Notes: generated from the sequence alone by a model not told the origin. DNA of 64,000 bases from Bacillota bacterium (GCA_023390115.1 JAEWDM010000034.1:1-64000), one strand, 5' to 3'. Positions 8,698-18,643 are shown, counted from the first letter of the stretch. Numbers and translations are program-made.

Positions 8698-10602
8698 TTA
8701 CTCCGCAGTGAAAGCCTTTAGGAGATTGTTTTCAATAATCTTATCGGAGATTTCAAGCTGCTTTCCGGCCTCTTCAATATACTGCGTAAAGCTGTCTGTC
8801 CCGGTGAGTTCACCTGAGGCTATGTCAAAGCATTGTTCCGTGCCTGAAAAATATACTGTACTCCCGTCGGTTACACTGCCGTCTCTGAAGATTGCAAGGC
8901 TCCTTTCGGTGTTCAGAAGATCCCTCCCGAGATAATATTCCGGCTGAGCTCCCAGAAGGTTTGCAAGTGTCGGATACAGATCCACCTGCCCTCCCGCCTG
9001 GGTCCTTACGCCCTTTTCCTTTCCTCCGGGTATATGTATAATGAGAGGAACCTTTTTCATTTCCAGATAGGCAAGCTCATCATTGGAGCTTAGTCCCAGC
9101 ACTTCCTTAATGCCCTCCATGTCGCCCTTTTTTATTCCCTCGTGATCCCCGTATATTGCTATAACGCTTGAGTCCATCAGTCCATTGTCCTTAAGGCCGT
9201 CTAAAAACTGACCCAATGCCTGATCGGCATAATGCATGGCTTTTAGATACCTTCCAAAGAAGGTCCCGTTGTAGCTGCCGGCATTAAATTCATTACTGTA
9301 TTCATTTTTACCGAAGGAGTCATAGGGATAGTGCGAGGATAGGGTAACCAAAAATGAATAAAAGGGCTTAGGCAGACTTGTTATTTTATCCAGTGATTGT
9401 CTTAGAAAGGACTCATCCGTCAAGCCCCAGCCGCCTATGCATTCATCCAGTATATAATCCTTCTGGCTCATAAAGGAGTCAAAGCCCATGAAGGGATAAA
9501 CAGTTGCCCTGTTCCAGTAGCTTGCCTTGTATGCATGCATTGCCGCAGTGCTGTAGCCCTTTCCTTTGAGGAGCGCGGGAAGGGAGGTAAAGGTGTTGCC
9601 GGGATAGCGGAAATATACAGCACCCTGCTTTGCGGCATAAAAGGAATTGTTTGTAACAAATTCCGCATCGGCAGTATTGCCTTGGCCTGTCTGGGTGTAA
9701 TAACGGGGGAAATATAAGCTGTCCTTTATAAACCTGTTTAAATTGGGAGTTACCTCTTTGCCGTCTATTTCAAGATTTATTACAATATTCTGCATTGCCT
9801 CAACCTGAATTACTATAAGGTTTTTTCCCTCTGCTATGCCATGAAGATTTCTGCTCTCTGTGCCTCTTTCATTCTCCATAAAAACAGATTTTATACTTTC
9901 GGCCTCATCAGGGGCGACATTCGTGCCGTTGCTTGCGAGCTTGTTTGAAGCAAAATACCATATGTCAAAGCAGTGATAATTCAGCACTCCTATATTGTTT
10001 ACAAAAAAGCTGTGGTCAAAAACCGTGGACAGTGATTTGAAGCCCATTAGCTTATCGATATTGTACATGCCTGAGAGGGTGAAGAAGCATCCTAATACAA
10101 GCACTGCGGCGGAGGTAAGCATTCTGTGCCTTACCGCATGCAGCCTGTTTATCCTTTTAAGTCTTAAAAGCAGCAGTAAAACAGGAACTGCTATTATAAC
10201 ATCTGCCGCAAGCAAAAGATCCTTGGGGGTGAAAAGCTTGAATATGCTGCTTTTTAAGGCGGGGTCTACCACTCCGAGCTGCATCAATACGGGTACTGAA
10301 AGCACATTGTTATAATACCGGTAATATATTGCGTCCGAAAGCATAATTACCGATACGAGCGCATCCGCTGCCAGAAGGCATATAAGGCGCGGCTTTCTTT
10401 TCATGGAAATAAAAGGCCCGAGCAAAATCAGGGCAGGCCCCAGAGCGGCGGTTATAAGAATATTTCCCCAATGCATGCCTATAGTTTGGTTGAATAGAAA
10501 GCTCTTGCCGTATATGGTTAAAACAAATAAAAATACTTCCAGATTTCCTGTCAAAAACTGATATACAGGCTTTAACGTATTTCTGCTTATATTTATGTTC
10601 AT
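8698..10602 (-). CDS. LtaS-type membrane sulfatase-fold enzyme (glycerol-phosphate transferase family)
   Basis: A 634-residue enzyme with about five N-terminal membrane helices (to roughly residue 180) and an extracellular alkaline-phosphatase-like domain. It carries the metal and catalytic signature of lipoteichoic acid synthases: Glu269 in IVIQVEAM, the nucleophile Thr310 in GQGNTADAE, and Asp486-His487 in YGDHEG. Known members polymerise or transfer glycerol phosphate from phosphatidylglycerol onto glycolipid or sugar polymers at the outer membrane face. No strong Shine-Dalgarno is seen before the ATG. It follows a GT2 gene on the same strand with 83 bases between, which suggests a joint role in surface polymer synthesis. 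The exact acceptor is unknown. Confidence 0.88.
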   Translation of the reverse strand: MNINISRNTLKPVYQFLTGNLEVFLFVLTIYGKSFLFNQTIGMHWGNILITAALGPALILLGPFISMKRKPRLICLLAADALVSVIMLSDAIYYRYYNNVLSVPVLMQLGVVDPALKSSIFKLFTPKDLLLAADVIIAVPVLLLLLRLKRINRLHAVRHRMLTSAAVLVLGCFFTLSGMYNIDKLMGFKSLSTVFDHSFFVNNIGVLNYHCFDIWYFASNKLASNGTNVAPDEAESIKSVFMENERGTESRNLHGIAEGKNLIVIQVEAMQNIVINLEIDGKEVTPNLNRFIKDSLYFPRYYTQTGQGNTADAEFVTNNSFYAAKQGAVYFRYPGNTFTSLPALLKGKGYSTAAMHAYKASYWNRATVYPFMGFDSFMSQKDYILDECIGGWGLTDESFLRQSLDKITSLPKPFYSFLVTLSSHYPYDSFGKNEYSNEFNAGSYNGTFFGRYLKAMHYADQALGQFLDGLKDNGLMDSSVIAIYGDHEGIKKGDMEGIKEVLGLSSNDELAYLEMKKVPLIIHIPGGKEKGVRTQAGGQVDLYPTLANLLGAQPEYYLGRDLLNTERSLAIFRDGSVTDGSTVYFSGTEQCFDIASGELTGTDSFTQYIEEAGKQLEISDKIIENNLLKAFTAE

Positions 10603-10685
10603 ATGTAATTTATATTTAACGGATTATTTTATATACCGTATATCCTTTCGCTGGAATTATGGTGAAGCAACACTGCAAAAGGGCT

Positions 10686-11924
10686 TTAACTGACCCTTTC
10701 AAGAGATTTCACATCAGTAATGTCAAGTGCCCTTGTGTGTACGGTATGTACCCACTCGTTTTTATTCCTGTCTATAAAGCCGTGTATAATAATAGGAACC
10801 CACGTAAGACTGTATATGGGGAAGGTAATAAAGTACCTTAAAATTCTTCTTGTAAGCTTTCCCTCGGCAAAGACGAAAATTATGCTGTAGTATGTTATTA
10901 TAAGTATAAGCAGTGTGAGAAAAACGGTCCGGGCGTTAAACACAATGCTTTTTTCGCCTGTAAGAAACGATATTCCGCTTATTATCATATTTACAGCATT
11001 TGCAACTATAATAAAGGGCTGAAGCAAATACATTCCTGCGTCAAAGGCCACCTTGTCCCTATCCTTAAAGGCCTTTAGCACCAACTTTTTAAGGAATCTT
11101 TGCGCACAATTGCAGTGTCCCTGCATCCAACGCCTTCTCTGCCTCCATGACTGGGGGAGGTGCAGAGGCTTTTCGTCATATACAACGGCCTCATGGGACC
11201 ATGAAACTCTCATGTTCTTAAGTACCAGCTTCATTGAAAACTCAAGGTCTTCCGTAAGACAGGTGGCCCCCCAGCCTATTTCCTTGAGCACATCCGCAGA
11301 CATTACAAAGCCTGTGCCGCCCAAAGCGCAGCTTAAGCCCAGATAATGCCTGGGAAGCTGAAACAGTCTGTTGCTGGTCCAGTAGGATATTGAATAATTT
11401 CCCGATATCCATGAATCGGAAGGGTTTTTGCTGTCCAAGTATCCCTGTATAACCTTATGCCCCATGCAAAGCTGCTTGTTCATCTCCAAAAGAAAGTTGG
11501 GCGAGGCAAGGTTATCAGCGTCAAATATGCATATGGCGTCATAATTTTTATCGGAGGCAAAAAGCTTTTTAAACATCCATTCAAGAGAATAGCCCTTTCC
11601 CTTTCTTACAGAATCGAACCTCTCATATACCGACGCTCCGTTCTGACGGGCCACCTTTGCGGTATTGTCATTGCAATTGTCTGCTATAACCAGTATGTCA
11701 TACATGTCTTTGGGATAATTCAACTGCTTTAAGTTTCTCACTATGCTTCCTATTACTACCTCCTCATTATGAGCGGCAACAATAACGGCAAATTTATTCT
11801 TTGGGGGAAACATGTCCGCGCCTGCTTCCTTCCTTCTGAACCATCCGAAAACAGATATTATAAAGTAATACAAAAAAATAGACAACAAGGTGTATTGAAA
11901 TACCAGACTAACTATGTTCAGCAT
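10686..11924 (-). CDS. Processive-type membrane glycosyltransferase, family 2
   Basis: A 412-residue GT-A fold transferase with one N-terminal membrane helix and three to four C-terminal ones. Motifs in order: AAHNEE near 51-55, DAD at 135-137 (sugar-nucleotide and metal binding), TED at 224-226 (catalytic base), and QRRRW at 262-266, as in BcsA, IcaA and hyaluronan-synthase-like enzymes. It should build or extend a polysaccharide or glycolipid at the cytoplasmic membrane. GGAGG stands 11 bases before the ATG. The LtaS-like gene follows downstream, so the two may make or decorate one surface glycopolymer. The substrate cannot be read from the sequence. Confidence 0.88.
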   Translation of the reverse strand: MLNIVSLVFQYTLLSIFLYYFIISVFGWFRRKEAGADMFPPKNKFAVIVAAHNEEVVIGSIVRNLKQLNYPKDMYDILVIADNCNDNTAKVARQNGASVYERFDSVRKGKGYSLEWMFKKLFASDKNYDAICIFDADNLASPNFLLEMNKQLCMGHKVIQGYLDSKNPSDSWISGNYSISYWTSNRLFQLPRHYLGLSCALGGTGFVMSADVLKEIGWGATCLTEDLEFSMKLVLKNMRVSWSHEAVVYDEKPLHLPQSWRQRRRWMQGHCNCAQRFLKKLVLKAFKDRDKVAFDAGMYLLQPFIIVANAVNMIISGISFLTGEKSIVFNARTVFLTLLILIITYYSIIFVFAEGKLTRRILRYFITFPIYSLTWVPIIIHGFIDRNKNEWVHTVHTRALDITDVKSLERVS

Positions 11925-12270
11925 AATTCACAATTCCTCCAGAACTCTTTTGTTTAATCATTTTCTTTTATCTTTTGATTTTTGCAAAAAATTTTATAAT
12001 ATCAAAAATACATCATTTCGCAAATTTTAGCAAGCACAGTTTAGCTTTAAATAAATCCATATTATGCCTAATAAAGCATACTACACGATGTTTTGCGCTT
12101 AATATTACAGCTTTTAAGAAACACACGTTCAATAGCACGTTATTTCTGAAAAAATAATATTATTATTTTGTACTTTATATATGAAAAATATTATAATATA
12201 AAATTTGGGTGAATGTGCTATAATTATATGGAATAAAATGCTTACTTGAGTATTGGGGAGAGATTAATTA
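11925..12270. other. Divergent intergenic region between the GT2 and GH15 genes
   Basis: This 346-base, AT-rich gap must hold promoters for both flanking genes. TATAAT occurs on the plus strand about 50 bases before the GH15 start but without a convincing -35. I see no coding frame, hairpin or repeat of note. Confidence 0.4.
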
Positions 12271-14205
12271 ATGACAAAACCGTATATAAATAATGCCGTT
12301 ATAGGAAATTCAAGAATGCTGGGGTGCATAACCGGCAGGGGAGAGCTGATAAGGCTGTTCTGGCCGAATATAGACTACTCTCAGCATATAGACAGGATGG
12401 ATGCGGGGGTTTTTCGCAGCGGGCATAATAATACCCTGTGGCTCAGCCAGGATAATTTTCATCACAGCCAGCATTATATTAAGGATACTAATATATTAAG
12501 GACAGTATGTGTTGACAATCAGGCAGGCATAAGAGTGTGCCATACCGATTTTATGCTTCCTTATGCCGATGTTGTGGTGAGGGAATATGAAATTGAAAAC
12601 CTGGGCAGGGAGGAGAGCGAAATAGGCTTCGTTTTATACTCATCGTTTATTTCCTGCGATTCGGAATTAAGAAGCAGTCTGTTTGACTTTGAAAATGACG
12701 CGCTCATTCATTACAAGCCGGGAAGCTACTCCGGCATATGCTCCGACAGGGAGGTCTGGCAGTTTCAGCTCGGAAACAACGCATATGAAGGCGCGGGAAG
12801 TCCGGGAGGGCTGGGAGGCTATGACAGCATAGCAATGACGGGAGAGGGAGCTGTGTCATGGAGGCTCGGAGCGTTTCGGGAGGGAGAAAGGAAAAGCATC
12901 AGGATATTTATATGTGCCTCGGACACAATAAAGGGATTAAAAAAGCTTATGCGGGATATGAGTAAGATAGATATTGCCTGTGAATATAAAAACACAGAAA
13001 GATACTGGCTGGATTTTGTGGCGGGCTCAAGACAGATAAAAACCGGAACGCCTGAAATAGATGCGGTATACAGGCGCTCTGTCTTGGTCTTCAAGCTGAT
13101 GTCCGATGAAAAAAGCGGAGGTCTGCTGGCTGCGCCTGAAATTGATGAGCAATTTACAAGGTGCGGAAGGTATGCCTATTGCTGGGGGAGGGATGCGGCG
13201 TTTATAACGGGTGCGCTTGACAAATGCGGAATGACTGACGCTGTGGACAGATTTTACAAATGGGCGGTAGATGTTCAGGATGAGGATGGATCGTGGCAAC
13301 AGAGGTATCATATGGATGGAAATCTTGCCCCTTCGTGGGGTCTTCAGATAGATGAAACGGGCACATTGATATGGGGTATGCTAAAGCACTATGAAGCTAC
13401 GGGAAATAAGCAGTTTCTTAAAGAGGTGTGGGAAAGTGTCCAAAAAGCCGCCGGGTTTTTGCTGGGGTTTATTGATAAGGAATCAGGCTTGCCGCGGCCA
13501 AGCTATGATTTATGGGAGGAAAGGTTCGGAGAGCACACCTATTCCTCGGCAGCAGTGTGTGCAGGCATAAAGGCAGCGGCAGAAATAGCCCGGATATTAG
13601 GGCTTGACGGTAAGCAGGCCGAGCTGTGGGAAAATGCATACATCAGCATGAAGGGAGCGATGGAAAGGGCTTTATGGAAGGAGGATATGGGCAGGTTTTT
13701 AAGAAGCATAAGGATAAAGCTCAATCCGTGGGGCTGGGAGCATTCGCCCAATACCGTGTCGATGAGGGTTAATGCCAAGGAATATTACAGAGACTTAACA
13801 CTTGAGGATTCTGTTGTGGATGTAAGCCTGCTTGGAGTGGCTGTGCCGTTTGAGATCTTTGATGCGCTGGATCCTAAGGTGGCAAGCACCGTAAGAGCCA
13901 TAGAGGAGGTGCTTACATCGCCGGGAGCTGGGGGAATAAGGAGATATGAAGGCGATAATTATATCGGAGGAAATCCGTGGATACTCACAACCCTGTGGGT
14001 TGCCCTGTACTATTGCCGCATAAAGGACTTCAGCAAGGCAAAAAGCTATCTCAATTGGGCTGTCAGAGGACGCACGGAGCTGGATATGCTGCCTGAGCAG
14101 GTGAACAAGGACAGCGGAAAGCCTGAATGGGTAATTCCTCTTACATGGTCCCATGCCATGTTCGTGCTTGTACTTATTGAGCTTGCCGGTGCGGAAGCCC
14201 TATAG
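12271..14205 (+). CDS. GH15-family glucoamylase-like glycoside hydrolase
   Basis: A 644-residue protein with an N-terminal beta-sandwich (about 1-250) and a C-terminal (alpha/alpha)6 barrel as in bacterial glucoamylase and glucodextranase. The barrel shows YCWGRDAAF near residue 304, DLWEER near 413-418 holding the proposed general acid Glu, and PEQVN near 608 holding the general base. Family enzymes release glucose from the non-reducing ends of alpha-glucans. No signal peptide is seen, so it probably acts on intracellular glycogen, maltodextrin or trehalose-type substrates. GGGGAG precedes the ATG. The substrate remains inferred. Confidence 0.88.
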   Translation: MTKPYINNAVIGNSRMLGCITGRGELIRLFWPNIDYSQHIDRMDAGVFRSGHNNTLWLSQDNFHHSQHYIKDTNILRTVCVDNQAGIRVCHTDFMLPYADVVVREYEIENLGREESEIGFVLYSSFISCDSELRSSLFDFENDALIHYKPGSYSGICSDREVWQFQLGNNAYEGAGSPGGLGGYDSIAMTGEGAVSWRLGAFREGERKSIRIFICASDTIKGLKKLMRDMSKIDIACEYKNTERYWLDFVAGSRQIKTGTPEIDAVYRRSVLVFKLMSDEKSGGLLAAPEIDEQFTRCGRYAYCWGRDAAFITGALDKCGMTDAVDRFYKWAVDVQDEDGSWQQRYHMDGNLAPSWGLQIDETGTLIWGMLKHYEATGNKQFLKEVWESVQKAAGFLLGFIDKESGLPRPSYDLWEERFGEHTYSSAAVCAGIKAAAEIARILGLDGKQAELWENAYISMKGAMERALWKEDMGRFLRSIRIKLNPWGWEHSPNTVSMRVNAKEYYRDLTLEDSVVDVSLLGVAVPFEIFDALDPKVASTVRAIEEVLTSPGAGGIRRYEGDNYIGGNPWILTTLWVALYYCRIKDFSKAKSYLNWAVRGRTELDMLPEQVNKDSGKPEWVIPLTWSHAMFVLVLIELAGAEAL

Positions 14206-14237
14206 CCCTTAAGGCTGAGGGGTAAGAAAGGAGGGTA

Positions 14238-14369
14238 TTACTGCTGCCGCCTGTCTTTGGGGGAGCTGTAATTCTCAAAGGGCTTTCTGTTATTTAGCAC
14301 TGTAAAAGGGTTAATGCCGTAGTTTATTATAAGGTTTAGAAATAACACTAATTTTTTTATGTAGCCCAA
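14238..14369 (-). CDS. Possible 43-residue small hydrophobic protein
   Basis: In the gap between the GH15 gene and radA the minus strand holds a TTG-started frame of 43 codons, with AAGGGG nine bases upstream. It encodes a short hydrophobic helix (KKLVLFLNLIINYG) and a polar tail ending in RRQQ. It is too short for confident recognition. The alternative is a non-coding gap. Confidence 0.3.
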   Translation of the reverse strand: MGYIKKLVLFLNLIINYGINPFTVLNNRKPFENYSSPKDRRQQ

Positions 14370-14468
14370 TATATCACACCCCTTACGAAAAGGATCAGCC
14401 ATAGTACAGATTATGCTGAATTTATGTAATGTGTGAATTGGAGGTAAAATACCGTTAGGAGAGAATTA

Positions 14469-15830
14469 ATGGCAAAAAATAAAAGCATATTCATATGTCA
14501 GGAATGTGGCTATGAAAGCACCGGATGGCTTGGGAAATGTCCTGCGTGCAGCCAGTGGAGCACCTTTGTGGAGCAGGTGCAGCAAGGCAGGCACTCACCC
14601 TCAGGTGCTCCTTCCGGAAGCACTAAGCCGGTAAGCATAAATGATATTACGCTGGATAATGAAGAGAGATATTCGACAGGAATAAATGAAATGGACAGGG
14701 TGCTTGGGGGAGGCATAATAAAGGGTTCTCTTATACTGGTGGGAGGAGATCCCGGAATAGGGAAATCCACTCTTATACTGCAGATCTGCGACAGTATAAG
14801 GATGAGCTTTAAGATACTTTATGTTTCGGGAGAAGAATCTATAAAGCAAATAAAGCTTAGAGCCGATAGACTAGGTGTAAGAAATTCCAATCTTTTAATG
14901 GTTTCGGAAACCAATTTTAGGGCAATAGAAAGAATAATAGATGAGGAAAGACCCGGGGTTGTAATTATTGACTCCATACAGACGATTTTTAATGATGAGC
15001 TTACATCGGCGCCGGGAAGCGTAAGCCAGGTGAGAGAGGTAACGGGGGCTCTTGTCAGGATAGGAAAAAGCTGCGGCATATCCATAATAATTGTGGGGCA
15101 TGTCACTAAGGAGGGCGCCATAGCAGGGCCGAGGGTGCTTGAGCATATGGTGGATACGGTGCTGTATTTTGAGGGAGAACGGCACTTGAGCTATAGAGTT
15201 TTAAGAGCAGTAAAGAACAGGTTCGGCTCTACAAATGAAATTGGAATTTTTGAAATGCATGATACAGGACTTATGGAGGTGGAAAACCCATCCAGAGTAA
15301 TGCTTACGGGCAGGACTGAAAATGTGCCCGGTTCGGTAGTGGTTTCCAGTGTCGAGGGTACGAGACCGATGCTTATAGAGATACAGGCCCTTGTTTGTGC
15401 CACAGGCTTCGGAATGCCAAGGAGAATGGCTACGGGAGTTGATTATAACAGAATTACTCTTCTTATGGCAGTGCTTGAAAAAAGGGTTGGAATGCAGCTT
15501 AGCAATTGCGATGCATATGTCAATGTAGTCGGAGGGCTTAAGCTGGATGAGCCGGCCTGTGATCTGGGTATAATAACAGCGATTGCTTCAAGCTTTAAAA
15601 ATCTTCCCGTGGTTAATGGGACAGTGCTTATAGGAGAGGTTGGACTGACGGGAGAGGTAAGGCCTGTGGGACAGATAGACAAGCGCATAATGGAGGCCGC
15701 ACGAATCGGATTTCAAAATTGTATAATACCTGAAGGCAATTTAAAGATGGTCAGGCAAATGAAGGGGCTCGACAGCATAAATATAAAAGCGGTGGAAAAT
15801 GTACAGCAGGCACTTGACATTTTACTGTAA
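14469..15830 (+). CDS. radA: DNA repair protein RadA
   Basis: A 453-residue branch-migration helicase that processes recombination intermediates. A four-cysteine zinc finger is at Cys10, Cys13, Cys24 and Cys27, the RecA-like ATPase core has Walker A GDPGIGKST at 93-101, the RadA-specific KNRFG motif lies near 249-253, and a C-terminal Lon-protease-like domain follows (about 290-453). The length matches the family. disA follows after 31 bases, the conserved radA-disA pairing of Firmicutes in which RadA is reported to restrain DisA activity. Confidence 0.97.
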   Translation: MAKNKSIFICQECGYESTGWLGKCPACSQWSTFVEQVQQGRHSPSGAPSGSTKPVSINDITLDNEERYSTGINEMDRVLGGGIIKGSLILVGGDPGIGKSTLILQICDSIRMSFKILYVSGEESIKQIKLRADRLGVRNSNLLMVSETNFRAIERIIDEERPGVVIIDSIQTIFNDELTSAPGSVSQVREVTGALVRIGKSCGISIIIVGHVTKEGAIAGPRVLEHMVDTVLYFEGERHLSYRVLRAVKNRFGSTNEIGIFEMHDTGLMEVENPSRVMLTGRTENVPGSVVVSSVEGTRPMLIEIQALVCATGFGMPRRMATGVDYNRITLLMAVLEKRVGMQLSNCDAYVNVVGGLKLDEPACDLGIITAIASSFKNLPVVNGTVLIGEVGLTGEVRPVGQIDKRIMEAARIGFQNCIIPEGNLKMVRQMKGLDSINIKAVENVQQALDILL

Positions 15831-15861
15831 ATACTAACCTAAGTCACTCGGAGGTCAGAAA

Positions 15862-16944
15862 ATGAGGGAAGAAAGATTTAAAGACAGCGATATTATAGAT
15901 GTTCTTAAGATGATGGCCCCAGGCACCCCTTTAAGAGAGGGCCTGGAAAACATTCTGAGAGCCAGAACGGGCGCTCTTGTAGTTATAGGTGATTCAAAGG
16001 AAATAATGGACGTAGTAGACGGGGGCTTCTTCATAAACAAGGAGTATACCCCTGCGCACCTGTATGAATTGGCTAAAATGGACGGGGCCATAATACTTAG
16101 CAAGGATCTTAAAAAAATATTGTATGCCAATGCCCTTCTGATACCTGATCCTTCAATACCCACCGATGAAACAGGCACAAGGCATAAGAGCGCAGAGAGG
16201 GTATCCAAGCAGACGGGAGAGGTTGTTATTTCAATTTCTCAGAGGAGAAATATCATAACGCTGTACATGGATTCCAGCAAGTATATATTAAAGGATACGG
16301 CCAGTATACTGGCAAGAGCCAATCAGGCTATTCAGACGCTGGAAAAGTATAAGTCTGTGCTGGATGACGCAATGACCAATTTAAGCGTTCTGGAATTTGA
16401 AGACATAGTGACTCTGGACGACGTGTCTTTAGTTATTCAAAGGACAGAAATGGTAATGAGGATAGGTGCGGAGATTGACCGGTATATATGTGAGCTGGGA
16501 AATGAGGGCAGGCTTGTGAGCATGCAGCTTGAGGAACTGCTTTTAAATATTGAAAAGGATGGGCTTCTGGTTATAGAGGACTACATGATTCCCGTCGATA
16601 ACAAAACGCGGGAGGATGTAATGAAGCAGATCCAGTCATTAAAATATGACGACCTCATGGATTTGAGCTTTATATGCCGCGCAATGGGATATTACGGAGG
16701 AAATAACTCCTTTGATATAAACGTATCGCCCAGAGGCTACAGAATTATGAACAACATTCCCAGAGTGCCTTCGGGTGTCGTAAGAAAGCTGGTGGATGCC
16801 TTTTTAAACCTGCAGGGAATACTTAAGGCCACAATAGAGGAACTTGATGAAGTAGAGGGAATAGGTGAGGTAAGGGCAAGGATGATTAAGGAGGGCTTAA
16901 GGCGGGTACAGGATCAACTGCTTATCGACAGGAGACATTTTTAG
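15862..16944 (+). CDS. disA: DNA-integrity scanning diadenylate cyclase DisA
   Basis: A 360-residue enzyme that makes cyclic di-AMP from two ATP and scans DNA for branched intermediates. The DAC domain carries DGA at 74-76 and GTRHKSAER from about 105, the two catalytic motifs. A helical linker follows, and the C-terminal RuvA-like helix-hairpin-helix region has EVEGIGEVRARMI near 330. GGAGG precedes the ATG. It is co-directional with radA and ends at a strong terminator. Confidence 0.97.
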   Translation: MREERFKDSDIIDVLKMMAPGTPLREGLENILRARTGALVVIGDSKEIMDVVDGGFFINKEYTPAHLYELAKMDGAIILSKDLKKILYANALLIPDPSIPTDETGTRHKSAERVSKQTGEVVISISQRRNIITLYMDSSKYILKDTASILARANQAIQTLEKYKSVLDDAMTNLSVLEFEDIVTLDDVSLVIQRTEMVMRIGAEIDRYICELGNEGRLVSMQLEELLLNIEKDGLLVIEDYMIPVDNKTREDVMKQIQSLKYDDLMDLSFICRAMGYYGGNNSFDINVSPRGYRIMNNIPRVPSGVVRKLVDAFLNLQGILKATIEELDEVEGIGEVRARMIKEGLRRVQDQLLIDRRHF

Positions 16945-16982
16945 CCGCCCGAGTGTAGGAAAAACGCTGAAGGCGGCTTTTT
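16943..16982 (+). terminator. Terminator after disA
   Basis: AGCCGCC at 16943-16949 pairs with GGCGGCT at 16972-16978, followed by a T run. The left arm overlaps the disA stop codon. Confidence 0.85.
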
Positions 16983-17055
16983 ACTGCTGCTGTCTTTTGG
17001 AAAATCCCAACTTAAGATATATAATTCCATAGAATTTATTTTAATCAGATAGAAG

Positions 17056-17100
17056 TTTTATGTCAATATAATATAGGCAAGATATTATATTGACATAAAA
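17056..17100. repeat. Perfect 19-bp inverted repeat of unknown function
   Basis: Positions 17056-17074 and 17082-17100 are exact reverse complements around a seven-base spacer (AGGCAAG). The arms are AT-rich and contain TTGACAT, so the site could be an operator or a cruciform-prone element. A 15-base part of the right arm (ATATTATATTGACAT) recurs at 40286-40300. Confidence 0.6.
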
Positions 17101-17147
17101 TATACTTTTAAATTGATGTTTTAAAACATACGTGGTATTATAATGAA

Positions 17148-17327
17148 GTGTCTGCCGTTTGTAAACATAGAGTGGAAACTGATTATGGAAATGAAAAGCC
17201 GGGACTGCGGATTAAGTTAAAGAACGATAAGTTGACGGTTGTTAATTGCGGAGGCTATAAAATTTATTGGTTTAAGACAAAATTTAAGCACAGCGGGGCT
17301 GAAGAAATCTTTTCTTACAAAATATAA
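17148..17327 (+). CDS. Possible 59-residue protein or gene remnant
   Basis: A GTG-started frame of 59 codons ends with TAA just before a clean terminator. It contains LRIKLKNDKLTVVNCGGYKI and a basic C-terminal part ending in EEIFSYKI. No Shine-Dalgarno is visible and the frame stays open upstream of the GTG, so it may be the tail of a decayed gene. I do not recognise the family. Confidence 0.25.
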   Translation: MSAVCKHRVETDYGNEKPGLRIKLKNDKLTVVNCGGYKIYWFKTKFKHSGAEEIFSYKI

Positions 17328-17362
17328 AAGTTTAATGTCAGTAATAATATGGCAGAAAATTC

Positions 17363-17400
17363 AAAAACAGCCTTAGGATATACTTCTGAGGCTGTTTTTA
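17363..17400. terminator. Hairpin terminator upstream of the AEC transporter
   Basis: AAAAACAGCCT at 17363-17373 and AGGCTGTTTTT at 17389-17399 form a perfect 11-bp stem ending in T5. It would end transcription from the small frame at 17148-17327, or act as an attenuator 42 bases before the next start codon. Confidence 0.7.
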
Positions 17401-17441
17401 GTTTTGACTTATTTTTCGGGTTGACATAAAGGAGGAAGAAT

Positions 17442-18380
17442 ATGCAGGAAGCGTTATTGGTCGGAAGGCAGGTTCTATTAATTTTTATATTTATTTTTAT
17501 AGGTATAGCTTGTATTAAAAAGAAGATTGTTTCTGAAGAAGCGGGGAAAAGCTTTTCAAGCTTCGTGCTGGCTGTAGTAATGCCGTGTTTGATGGTGAAC
17601 TCATATTTGCGTCCGTTAGAAAAGGAGCATTTAAAAGGGCTTGCACTGGCATTTTTGCTTGCTGTTGTATTCCATGTCATGGCTATAGCCTTTTCCTGTA
17701 TTGTCATAAAAAGGCGTGAGGATACGAGGTACAGAATTGAACGGCTTGCTGCAATCTACTCTAATTGCGGGTTTATGGCTTTTCCGCTAATATCCGTTAC
17801 GGTAGGGGATATAGGGCTGTTCTATGCAGTTGCCTTTATAAGTGTATTTAACATTCTGATGTGGTCAAACGGAATTATGATTATTACCGGCCAAAAAAAA
17901 TTCAGCTTAAAGGCATGTCTGCTGAATCCGGGATTTATAGGCTTTATAACGGGCATAGTACTCTATTTGACATCATTTCCCGTACCGGGTGTAATAAAAG
18001 ATGCTATTTCGGGAATATCGTCGGCCAATACGCCTCTTGCCATGATTACTACGGGCATGTACCTGGCAGGAATTAATTTTAAGTCTGCCTTCAGAAACGT
18101 TAATATTTATTCCACTGCTGCAATAAGGCTGATTGCGCTGCCTCTTATAATGCTGCTGCTTATTAAGCTGTTTGGTGTGGCCGGATGGATGCAGGGAGCG
18201 AATGCGGTTATTATGTCAAGCATTCTGGCCTGTGCATGTCCCGTAGCGGCGTCCGTAGCACTGTTTCCTGCAAAATTCGGCATGGATGGGGAATATGGTG
18301 CAATGATTATTGCTGTTTCAACGCTTTTTTCAATTATAACGCTTCCGCTCTTTAATCTGCTTACCCATATACTTATATAG
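17442..18380 (+). CDS. AEC-family (auxin efflux carrier-like) transporter
   Basis: A 312-residue membrane protein with ten predicted helices in the two-times-five arrangement of the AEC family. The helix-breaking region is visible (SNCGFMAFPLI near 107), followed later by MWSNG and the conserved end LACACPVAASVALFPAKFG. In bacteria these carriers export or exchange organic acids such as malate or malonate. GGAGG lies just before the ATG. It is single and flanked by hairpins on both sides. The substrate is unknown. Confidence 0.85.
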   Translation: MQEALLVGRQVLLIFIFIFIGIACIKKKIVSEEAGKSFSSFVLAVVMPCLMVNSYLRPLEKEHLKGLALAFLLAVVFHVMAIAFSCIVIKRREDTRYRIERLAAIYSNCGFMAFPLISVTVGDIGLFYAVAFISVFNILMWSNGIMIITGQKKFSLKACLLNPGFIGFITGIVLYLTSFPVPGVIKDAISGISSANTPLAMITTGMYLAGINFKSAFRNVNIYSTAAIRLIALPLIMLLLIKLFGVAGWMQGANAVIMSSILACACPVAASVALFPAKFGMDGEYGAMIIAVSTLFSIITLPLFNLLTHILI

Positions 18381-18505
18381 CTGCCCGGATTTTCTTTACA
18401 ATATGTTCACATAAAATCAAAATTATATTAATAATTATGTTATATACTAATAATTGTACAAAAGCTTTTCATAGTGTTCCTCTTTTTAATATACTTCCTT
18501 TTTCC

Positions 18506-18534
18506 AGCCCCGGTTCATAAAGCCGGGGCTTTAA
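18506..18534 (+). terminator. Terminator after the AEC transporter
   Basis: AGCCCCGG at 18506-18513 pairs with CCGGGGCT at 18523-18530, followed by a short T run. It lies in the 350-base gap before perR, 126 bases behind the transporter stop. Confidence 0.7.
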
Positions 18535-18643
18535 TAGTAAGCAAATAATGCTTTAGCAGGTGCGGCTTTAGAATGATTGACAAGGCTAAAATATATGTTA
18601 AAAGCGTTTTTAGCGCTGAATAAAAAAATTTTGATAAAAGGTA

